From Candidatus Brockarchaeota archaeon (GTDB lineage Archaea; Thermoproteota; EX4484-205; DTQO01), in assembly GCA_017601265.1 (NCBI GenBank), contig JAFNJA010000128.1, positions 1 through 5,789 on the forward strand: 5,789 nt of DNA. Reading direction: 5' to 3'. Every line of letters starts with the position of its first letter. Within the stretch, counting starts at the first letter, position 1. The notes beneath the pieces were generated by a model that saw only the letters and a list, made by a program, of their open reading frames with translations, had not been told where the DNA came from and ran no database searches. The position numbers were made by a program, and so were the translations under genes. Positions 1-5,687 of the stretch are shown here, piece after piece.

Positions 1-57
1 CAAGCCCGCGCCATTTCCCGATCCGATCCCGGGTACCTGGTAGCCAAGAAGCGCTGA
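1..57 (+). CDS. Possible C-terminal tail of an upstream gene (partial)
   Basis: Frame 1 is open from the window edge to a TGA at 55-57 and reads as 18 residues ending ...DPGYLVAKKR. The basic last residues and the position just before a promoter-like element fit the 3' end of a gene. The fragment is too short to assign a family. Its four Arg codons are all CGN, whereas AGG dominates in the downstream genes, which weakens the case. Another + frame also stays open, to a TAA at 81-83, so the true frame is uncertain. No function is proposed. Confidence 0.3.
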   Translation, partial: QARAISRSDPGYLVAKKR

Positions 58-78
58 AGGCGGCAACCCTTGGGCAAG

Positions 79-86
79 CTTAATAC
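79..86 (+). promoter_or_regulatory. Candidate archaeal TATA box for the kinase gene
   Basis: CTTAATAC lies in otherwise GC-rich DNA, with its centre about 29 bases before the kinase ATG at 112. Archaeal TATA boxes usually sit about 25-28 bases before the transcription start, so transcription would begin at or almost at the ATG. That gives a leaderless mRNA, which agrees with the lack of a convincing Shine-Dalgarno sequence before 112. The match to the consensus is only moderate. Confidence 0.45.
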
Positions 87-89
87 CTT

Positions 90-101
90 GAAGCGGGCTT
101 C
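90..101 (+). promoter_or_regulatory. Small dyad between TATA box and start (operator candidate)
   Basis: GAAGC-GG-GCTTC is a perfect 5+5 inverted repeat with a 2-base spacer. It lies between the candidate TATA box and the kinase start, where a bound repressor would block transcription initiation. A dyad this short can arise by chance, and no regulator gene is present in the window. Confidence 0.2.
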
Positions 102-111
102 TCGATGGTAA

Positions 112-1653
112 ATGGCAAGCTACGTTCTTTCCCACGACCTCGGAACCACGGGGGACAAGGCCGTCCTGTTCGATCTCGATAAAGGCTCGATCGCCGCGTC
201 CGCGTTCGAAGGCTACAGAACTTTCCATCCCCGGCCGACTTGGGCCGAGCAGGATCCCCGAGACTGGTCCGGCTCCTTCGCCAAGGCAACGAGGAAACTC
301 CTGAAGGTTTGCAAGGCTCGTCCCGAGGAAGTGAGAGCCTTGAGCTTCAGCGGCCAGATGCTCGGGTGCCTGGGCGTGAGCAAAACCGGTAAGCCGCTCA
401 TGAGGAGCGTCATCTGGATGGACCAGAGGAGCGTCAAGCAAGCGAACGCGATAAGGGAAAAGATCGGGGAGAGGAGTTACTACGAGACTACGGGCAACAG
501 GATAAGCCCGACGTACACCATATCGAAGATCCTCTGGCTGAAGTCGGAGAGGCCCAGCAAGTATCGAGAGGCGCACAAATTCCTCCAGGCCAAGGACTAC
601 GTAATATCTCGGTTGACCGGTAACTTCTGCACGGACTATTCCGACGCCTCGCTGTCCGGAATGTTCGACATTACGAAGAGGAGGTGGGCGTATCCGATCT
701 TGGATGAGCTCGGGATAGACGAGGGCAAGCTGCCGGAGGCGCGCGCGTCGACGGAGATCGTGGGAGAGCTTTCAGGGGAAGCGGCGCATGAGGTCGGCCT
801 CAGGAGGGGCACTCCGGTCGTTCTAGGCGGGGGCGACGGTCCGTGCGCGGCCGTGGGCGCGGGGGTGGTGAGGCCGGGCTCCGCCTACGTCTACATAGGA
901 GCCTCCTCTTGGATAGCGGTATGCGCCGAGAGGCCGCTTCTCGACCCGAAGATGAGGATATTCAACCAGTGGCACCTCGACCCGGGCATGGTTTCGCCCA
1001 CGGGAACGATGCAGGCCGCGGGCAGCTCGTACAGGTGGCTGAGGGACGAGGTCTGCTCGATCGAGAGGGAAAGGGCGGCGAAGGCTGGGAAGGATCCGTA
1101 CAGCATCATGGACTCCGAAGCGAGGAAGGTGGAGCCGGGATCGGGGAACGTCATCTTCTTGCCGTACCTGATGGGCGAGCGCTCCCCTTGGTGGAATCCC
1201 AACGCCAGAGGAGTCTTCTTCGGCCTGGCACTCGGGCATCAAAGGAGAAACGTGATCAGATCTGTCCTCGAGGGCGTCGGCTTCAACTTGAAGACCATAC
1301 TGGACGCCCTCCAAGAGTCGGGGGAAAAGGTCGAAAGGATGGTCGCGATAGGGGGAGGGGCGAGGAGCAAGTTTTGGAGGCAGGTGCTCGCCGACATCTT
1401 GGGCAAAAAGATCGCCGCTATACGTAATCCTGAAGAGGCCACCTCGGTCGGCGCGGCGGTAGCTGGGGCGATAGGCATCGGTTTCTACAAGGACTTCCTC
1501 GCGGCGGAGAAGCTGGTCAGAGTAGCGAGCGAGGAGCTGCCGGACGCCGAAAACCACAGGAAGTACGTGGCGTACCACGGGTTCTTCGAAAGGCTCTATT
1601 TCGTCTTGGTGCCATTTTTCGACGAACTGGCAGCGATGGGCGCCGGCGGATGA
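112..1653 (+). CDS. FGGY-family carbohydrate kinase, xylulokinase-like
   Basis: A 513-residue cytosolic kinase predicted to transfer the ATP gamma-phosphate to a free sugar or polyol; this is about the usual FGGY length. The N-terminal domain (about 4-247) has the phosphate-binding motif DLGTTGDKA (9-17), WAEQDPRDW (44-52), the sugar-site segment SGQMLGC (80-86), WMDQR (102-106), KDYVISRLTG (161-170) and GGGDG (239-243), where D242 matches the xylulokinase catalytic base. The C-terminal domain (about 255-455) has YIGASSW (261-267), PYLMGERSPWWNPNARG (351-367), LEGVGF (386-391) and the adenosine-site loop IGGGARSKFW (413-422). The GQMxGC and SSWIA variants recall a subfamily of FGGY kinases common in Firmicutes and annotated as xylulokinase; its exact substrate is not known to me. 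A TAA lies directly before the ATG at 112, so this is the first possible ATG in frame. D-xylulose is the default guess, but another ketopentose or a polyol is possible. The family is certain; the substrate is not. Confidence 0.95.
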   Translation: MASYVLSHDLGTTGDKAVLFDLDKGSIAASAFEGYRTFHPRPTWAEQDPRDWSGSFAKATRKLLKVCKARPEEVRALSFSGQMLGCLGVSKTGKPLMRSVIWMDQRSVKQANAIREKIGERSYYETTGNRISPTYTISKILWLKSERPSKYREAHKFLQAKDYVISRLTGNFCTDYSDASLSGMFDITKRRWAYPILDELGIDEGKLPEARASTEIVGELSGEAAHEVGLRRGTPVVLGGGDGPCAAVGAGVVRPGSAYVYIGASSWIAVCAERPLLDPKMRIFNQWHLDPGMVSPTGTMQAAGSSYRWLRDEVCSIERERAAKAGKDPYSIMDSEARKVEPGSGNVIFLPYLMGERSPWWNPNARGVFFGLALGHQRRNVIRSVLEGVGFNLKTILDALQESGEKVERMVAIGGGARSKFWRQVLADILGKKIAAIRNPEEATSVGAAVAGAIGIGFYKDFLAAEKLVRVASEELPDAENHRKYVAYHGFFERLYFVLVPFFDELAAMGAGG

Positions 1654-1745
1654 AGCTTCAGGAGACCGGGCTCCGCCGAAATTCGCCCAAAAACGTAGGG
1701 AAGCGGATATACAGATTCCTGTCAAATCGCCATCCTTGTAAAAAC

Positions 1746-1760
1746 AAAATTTTATTTAAT
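1746..1760 (+). promoter_or_regulatory. Candidate archaeal promoter for the transporter operon
   Basis: A sharp AT-rich island runs from about 1739 to 1760 and contains AAAATTTT followed by TTTATTTAAT, the best TATA-like element in the window. It ends about 35 bases before the binding-protein ATG. A start of transcription about 25 bases below the element's centre falls near 1780 and gives a 15-base leader that holds the purine-rich ribosome site. A short dyad, CCCG-TGAT-CGGG (1762-1773), sits between the TATA-like element and the predicted start point and could be an operator. Confidence 0.6.
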
Positions 1761-1781
1761 GCCCGTGATCGGGGAAGCGCC

Positions 1782-1795
1782 GAGGGAAAAGGAAG
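1782..1795 (+). promoter_or_regulatory. Purine-rich ribosome-binding region of the BMP gene
   Basis: An unbroken run of 14 purines, GAGGGAAAAGGAAG, directly precedes the ATG at 1796. GAGGG (1782-1786), nine bases before the start, is the best partial match to the archaeal anti-Shine-Dalgarno CCTCC. It supports the chosen start and contrasts with the kinase gene, which has no comparable site. Confidence 0.5.
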
Positions 1796-3055
1796 ATGAG
1801 CTCAAGCTTTGGCGGCAAAGCGGCGGCTCTTGTTCTCGTAGGAATCTTGGTGGGCTTCGCGGTCGGTTACGTCGTGGGAGGCGCGGGGAAGGTCAGTTCG
1901 GAGGAGTATAACGATCTGCAGGACAGGTACCAGGAACTCCAGGAGTTCGTCGGTCCCCTGGCAAGGACGCTGAAGATCGGTTTCATATACGTAGGTCCCG
2001 TGGGGGATTACGGTTGGAGCCACGCTCACGACGTCGGCAGGAGATACTTGGAAAGCAAGTTCCCCTGGGTCGAAACGACTTACGTCGAATCAGTTGCGGA
2101 GGCCGATTGCCAGAGGGTCGCCGAGCAGCTGGTAGCGGCTGGCAACGACGTCGTCTTCACCACCAGCTTCGGGTTCATGGATCCAACGCTGGCGGCAGCG
2201 CAGAGCCACGGGGATACGATCTTCTTCCACTGCAGCGGATACGAGAGGGCCCCGAACATGGGGACGTACTTCGCCGAGTTCTACCAACTTTACTACCTGA
2301 ACGGATTGATGGCTGGCGCCCTCTCGAAGACCGGGAAGATAGGATACGTCGGCGCCTATCCGATACCCGAGGTCGTGAGGCACATCAACGCCTTCGCCTT
2401 GGGAGTCAAGGAGGTCAACCCGCAGGCAAAGGTCTACGTCCGTTGGATATTCGCCTGGTACGACCCCACGAAGGCGAGGCAGGCGGCTGAGGCGTTGGTG
2501 AGCGAAGGCGTCGACGCGCTGGCTTTCACCGAAGATTCGCCGACGATCGTGCAGGTTGCCGAGGATTACACGGCAGCGGGGAAGCAGGTTTACGTTTTCT
2601 CCCACTACAGCCCGATGCTATCGTACGGACCGAATTCGGTAGTGAGCGGCCAACTCGTGCGCTGGGAGGTTATATACGAGGACATCGTCACGAAGATCAG
2701 GCTCGGCATATACAACAACACGAACCTTGGAGACGTCGACTATTGGTGGATGCTCAAGGAAGGGGCGGTCGACCTCGGAGGCGATTTCGGGGTGCCGATC
2801 AACCCCAAGTTCGAGGACGAGCTTAGGACGAAGTACGTGCAAGACCCGATCCTCGGAAGGATCAGCGTCTACGACTTGGTGATGAAGCGCCTGGAGCAGA
2901 TGAAAGAGGAAACTGTTCTGTTCGATCCGTTCACGGGACCGATAAAGGATCAAGATGGAAACCTCCGCGTTCAGGCGTCGAGCAGGGCATCCCGCGAAAC
3001 CCTTTGGACTATCGATTGGTTCGTCGACAACGTCGTGGGGAGTCCAAAACCCTAG
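1796..3055 (+). CDS. BMP-family ABC transporter substrate-binding protein, membrane-anchored
   Basis: A 419-residue extracytoplasmic receptor of the BMP/PnrA family (Bmp domain, Med/NupN/RfuA relatives), expected to capture the substrate and hand it to the permeases encoded downstream. Residues 9-29 form a glycine-rich hydrophobic segment without a lipobox cysteine, so it is probably an uncleaved membrane anchor. Residues 35-52 look like a short charged helical linker. The two-lobed domain begins with KIGFIYVGPVGDYGW (60-74) and continues with THE conserved stretches AHDVGR (77-82), FTTSFGFMDP (121-130), GTYFAEFYQ (156-164), GYVGAYPIPEV (183-193), INAFALGVKEVNP (197-209), WYDPTKA (221-227), DSPT (247-250) and FDPFTGPIKDQDG (376-388). 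These match a BMP subfamily marked by GPVGDxGW and AHDxGR. Known BMP cargos are purine or other nucleosides and riboflavin; the sequence does not settle which applies here. There are only two cysteines, C105 and C146. It is the first gene of the transporter operon, with its own promoter and followed by a T-rich tract. Confidence 0.95.
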   Translation: MSSSFGGKAAALVLVGILVGFAVGYVVGGAGKVSSEEYNDLQDRYQELQEFVGPLARTLKIGFIYVGPVGDYGWSHAHDVGRRYLESKFPWVETTYVESVAEADCQRVAEQLVAAGNDVVFTTSFGFMDPTLAAAQSHGDTIFFHCSGYERAPNMGTYFAEFYQLYYLNGLMAGALSKTGKIGYVGAYPIPEVVRHINAFALGVKEVNPQAKVYVRWIFAWYDPTKARQAAEALVSEGVDALAFTEDSPTIVQVAEDYTAAGKQVYVFSHYSPMLSYGPNSVVSGQLVRWEVIYEDIVTKIRLGIYNNTNLGDVDYWWMLKEGAVDLGGDFGVPINPKFEDELRTKYVQDPILGRISVYDLVMKRLEQMKEETVLFDPFTGPIKDQDGNLRVQASSRASRETLWTIDWFVDNVVGSPKP

Positions 3056-3074
3056 CAGACAACGGTTCCATCCC

Positions 3075-3088
3075 TTTCTATTTTTGTT
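3075..3088 (+). terminator. T-rich tract, possible partial archaeal terminator
   Basis: TTTCTATTTTTGTT lies in the 38-base gap between the binding-protein stop and the ATPase ATG. Archaeal intrinsic termination depends on U-rich tracts in the non-template strand and needs no strong hairpin. Incomplete termination here would give more binding-protein mRNA than ATPase/permease mRNA, a common ratio in ABC importer operons. The tract is too close to the ATG at 3094 to be that gene's TATA box. Confidence 0.4.
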
Positions 3089-3093
3089 GAACC

Positions 3094-4593
3094 ATGACGC
3101 CCGAATTCTCGTTCGAGATGCTGGGGATAACGAAAAAGTTTCCGAACGTTTTAGCGCTGGACAACGTCGACTTTAAGGTCAAGGTGGGCGAGATCCGGGC
3201 CCTCTTGGGCGAGAACGGCGCGGGGAAGACGACATTGATGAAGGTGCTTTGCGGCCTCTACAGGCCGGACTCGGGCAAAATCCTCGTGCGAGGAAAGGAG
3301 GCCAGGATCAGGTCGCCCAAGGACGCCATCGGCCTTGGGATCGGGATGGTCCACCAGAGGTTCGCGCTCGTCGAGTCCATGTCGGTCTTGGAGAACGTCG
3401 TGCTAGGAACCAAGATGGACGCCCTCTTTCCGTTGAGGAGGGCCAGAGCCGATGTCGAGGAGCTTGCGGAAAAGTTCGGGCTCAAGGTTGACTTGGACGC
3501 AAAAGCTTGGCAGATCCCGGCGAGCGAGCAGCAGAAAGTCGAGATATTGAAAGCCATGTACAGGGGAGCCAAGATTCTGGTCCTCGACGAACCGACTTCG
3601 ATGATAGCTCCGTCGGAATACGAGACGCTATTCAAGAGCTTGATCGAACTATCCAGATCCGGCACGGCCATCGTCTTCATAACCCACAAGCTCAAGGAGG
3701 CGATGAGCATCTGCGATACCATAACCATAATGCGAAGGGGGAAGGTCGTGGCGAACTGCGATCCCAAAGAGGTTAGCGCCAAGGAACTGGCCGAGATGAT
3801 GATCGGGCGGGATCTGCAAACCGAAGCTCCGCAGAAGAGCGTCGCGGCCGGGGGGCAGGCCGTCCTGGAGGTGGAAGACCTGTTCGTCGAAAACGACAGG
3901 GGGATGATGGCCGTAAAGGGAGTTTCCCTCAGCCTCAGGAGGGGCGAGATATTGGGCGTCGCGGGCGTTTCTGGAAACGGCCAGACGGAGTTGATGGAAG
4001 CCATAGCCGGCATGAGGAGGCCGAAGGGAGGCCGCGTAACCATGGATGGAAAGGAACTCAGCAAGCTGCCCCCTTGGAAGATACGCGAGCTGGGGCTGGC
4101 TTACGTTCCGGAGTCGAAGAGGGTGGCCATATCTCCCGGGCTCAGCGTCTCGGAGAACGCAATCCTGAAATCCTACTCCAAAAGTCTGTCCAGGGGTTTT
4201 TTGATGATGAAGGAATCCGTGTCGGAATACGCGAGGCAGCTGGTTGAAAAGTTCAACGTGGTCGCTCCGAGCCTCGAGATGCCCGCGAAATTCCTCTCAG
4301 GCGGAAACGCCCAAAAGATCGTCCTCGGAAGGGAACTGATGTCCGATCCGAAGGTGATCGTGGCCGGGAACCCAACCTCGGGGCTTGACGTCTCGTCGAC
4401 CGAGCTTGGACACGGTCTATTCCTCCAAGCCAGGGCGAAGGGCGTCGGGATTCTGCTGATCTCGGAGGACGTTGACGAGATCCTGAAATTGAGCGACAGG
4501 ATCGCCGTCATGCTCGGCGGGAAGATAACCAAGGTATTCGACAGAACTCCGCCTTTGGACGAACTCAGCTTGGCGATGACTTTCGAGCAATGA
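3094..4593 (+). CDS. Double-NBD ABC transporter ATPase of a BMP-type importer (NupO/RfuB-like)
   Basis: A 499-residue cytoplasmic ATPase with two fused nucleotide-binding domains, the normal size for NupO/RfuB/RbsA-type proteins; it powers the two permeases encoded next. NBD1 (about 5-240) has Walker A GENGAGKTT (39-47), the Q-loop in GMVHQRF (84-90), a divergent signature IPASEQQ (141-147), Walker B ILVLDEP (161-167) and switch H198. NBD2 (about 256-487) has a Walker A lacking the lysine, GVSGNGQTEL (291-300), a proper signature LSGGNAQK (401-408), N426 where the Walker B glutamate would be, and S457 in place of the switch histidine. The loss of NBD2 catalytic residues is usual in this family. 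One composite site, NBD1 Walker A with NBD2 signature, should therefore hydrolyse ATP. The ATG at 3094 has no clear Shine-Dalgarno; an in-frame ATG at 3118 (MLGITKKF) is a less likely start because it cuts into the first strand. The gap to the permease gene is 38 bases. Confidence 0.96.
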   Translation: MTPEFSFEMLGITKKFPNVLALDNVDFKVKVGEIRALLGENGAGKTTLMKVLCGLYRPDSGKILVRGKEARIRSPKDAIGLGIGMVHQRFALVESMSVLENVVLGTKMDALFPLRRARADVEELAEKFGLKVDLDAKAWQIPASEQQKVEILKAMYRGAKILVLDEPTSMIAPSEYETLFKSLIELSRSGTAIVFITHKLKEAMSICDTITIMRRGKVVANCDPKEVSAKELAEMMIGRDLQTEAPQKSVAAGGQAVLEVEDLFVENDRGMMAVKGVSLSLRRGEILGVAGVSGNGQTELMEAIAGMRRPKGGRVTMDGKELSKLPPWKIRELGLAYVPESKRVAISPGLSVSENAILKSYSKSLSRGFLMMKESVSEYARQLVEKFNVVAPSLEMPAKFLSGGNAQKIVLGRELMSDPKVIVAGNPTSGLDVSSTELGHGLFLQARAKGVGILLISEDVDEILKLSDRIAVMLGGKITKVFDRTPPLDELSLAMTFEQ

Positions 4594-4622
4594 CCGCAGT
4601 GGTGAAGATTGTAAAGAGCTGA
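4590..4622 (+). other. Ten-codon mini-ORF overlapping the ATPase stop, in the permease frame
   Basis: ATG at 4590-4592 overlaps the ATPase TGA (4591-4593) as ATGA, the typical translational-coupling arrangement. It reads MTAVVKIVKS and stops at TGA 4620-4622. Its frame is the same as that of the permease starting at 4632, only 10 bases beyond that stop. It may be a coupling relay that brings ribosomes to the permease start, a remnant of a longer permease N-terminus, or chance. Confidence 0.2.
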
Positions 4623-4631
4623 GGCCGCGAC

Positions 4632-5687
4632 ATGAAGGTCCGCTTGGAAAGGAGGGGAGCGACATCAGCGCGCCTGGTGGCTTTGTCCAGGCTCTTTGCG
4701 GTTGTGCTTGCTTTGCCGATCACGAGCGTGGTTTTCTTGGCCTGCGGCACGAACCCTGCGAAGGCGATTGCTGAGATATTCGGGAACGCGTTCGGATCTT
4801 GGTTCGGCATCTGCGAGACGATAGTGAAATCGATACCGTTGATCCTTTGCGGCGTTGGCCTGACCGTGGCATACAAGGCGGGCATAATCAGCATAGGCGC
4901 CGAAGGGCAGCTCTTGTTCGGGGCGATCGCCTCTACTTGGGTCGCCATCTACTCGGGACTCGCGCCCCCGCTCGTCTTGCCGCTCATGTTCCTCCTGGGC
5001 GGGACGGCCGGCGCCGCCTACGCGGTCCTGCCCGGGATCCTGAGGGCGAAGTTCGGGTTGAATGAGATAATCGTGACGTTGATGCTGAACTACGTGGCCC
5101 AGAATTTCCTCGTATACCTTGTGACCGGACCTTGGAAGGGGAAGGGCGAATGGGGGTTCCCCCAAACAGACAAGTTTCCGGATTACGCGTGCCTCGGCAC
5201 GATCCCGGGCACGAGGATACCTTACGTGACCCTTGCATTGGCCTTGCTTTCGGTCGCGATCCTGCACTTTCAGCTCTTCGTGACCAAACTCGGGTACGAG
5301 ATGAGGGTGCTCGGCGACAACCCCGAAGCGGCAAGGTTCGCGGGCATGAGGATAACCTACCTGGTCGCCGTGTCGATGGCCATAAGCGGGTTCCTGTCCG
5401 GCATCGCGGGCGTCGGGGAGGTGGCGGGAATGCACCAGAGGTTAAAGAGGGGCATATCCCCAGGATACGGCTTCACTGCCATAATTCCAGCCTGGCTCTC
5501 TAACTTGAATCCGATATTCGTCCTTCCCGCCTCGTTACTCATGGGCGGACTCTTCGTCGGAGGGGACGCGATACAGATCTCCCTGAAGTTGCCTTTCGGC
5601 ATCGTCAACGTCTTCAACGGGACGATCCTTCTCCTGCTTGCGAGCGGCGAATTCCTCGCGAGGTACAAGCTGGTCGTGGAAGCTTGA
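4632..5687 (+). CDS. ABC transporter permease, BPD_transp_2 family (NupP/RfuC-like)
   Basis: A 351-residue polytopic inner-membrane subunit that forms half of the translocation path of the BMP-type importer. After a basic cytoplasmic start (KVRLERR) there are about 8-10 hydrophobic segments, roughly at 17-38, 63-82, 94-111, 112-135, 143-165, 195-217, 240-262, 281-303, 304-317 and 325-342. Family landmarks are GLTVAYKAGIISIGAEGQLL (76-95), GLNEIIVTLMLNYVAQN (142-158), the ATPase-contact loop GDNPEAARFAGM (228-239) and SGFLSGIAG (252-260). The stretch after residue 280 (PAWLSNLNP, then GGLFVGGDAIQ) fits NupP-type permeases rather than ribose permeases. A weak GAGG (4621-4624) lies seven bases before the ATG; the region just upstream contains an in-frame TGA, so translation cannot begin earlier in this frame without readthrough. 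The stop codon overlaps the start of the second permease, indicating coupled translation of the two partners. Confidence 0.94.
   Translation: MKVRLERRGATSARLVALSRLFAVVLALPITSVVFLACGTNPAKAIAEIFGNAFGSWFGICETIVKSIPLILCGVGLTVAYKAGIISIGAEGQLLFGAIASTWVAIYSGLAPPLVLPLMFLLGGTAGAAYAVLPGILRAKFGLNEIIVTLMLNYVAQNFLVYLVTGPWKGKGEWGFPQTDKFPDYACLGTIPGTRIPYVTLALALLSVAILHFQLFVTKLGYEMRVLGDNPEAARFAGMRITYLVAVSMAISGFLSGIAGVGEVAGMHQRLKRGISPGYGFTAIIPAWLSNLNPIFVLPASLLMGGLFVGGDAIQISLKLPFGIVNVFNGTILLLLASGEFLARYKLVVEA

Noticed and set aside
1651..1660. Perfect 10-base palindrome TGAAGCTTCA spanning the kinase stop codon
   Set aside because: It has no T-tract or longer stem, so it does not support a terminator; a 10-base palindrome can occur by chance.
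823..1725. 300-codon minus-strand ORF opposite the kinase
   Set aside because: It is antisense to a clearly conserved kinase, its product is rich in Arg, Pro and His with no recognisable motif, and a GC-rich genome produces such shadows readily.
2110..2235. Possible disulfide between the only two cysteines (C105, C146) of the BMP protein
   Set aside because: In the expected fold C105 opens the second helix and C146 ends the fourth strand, positions probably too far apart; a structure model would be needed.
797..3945. Exact 14-base repeat GCCTCAGGAGGGGC at 797-810 and 3932-3945
   Set aside because: Both copies lie in genes and encode LRRG with the preferred Arg AGG codon, so shared codon use explains it better than a mobile or regulatory repeat.
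3258..4064. 268-codon minus-strand ORF opposite the ATPase
   Set aside because: It covers the highly conserved NBD coding sequence, has a Ser-rich composition without domain motifs, and shows no promoter or ribosome site.
4665..5435. 256-codon minus-strand ORF opposite the permease
   Set aside because: It is strongly polar, Arg-rich and motif-free, as expected for the complement of membrane-protein codons.
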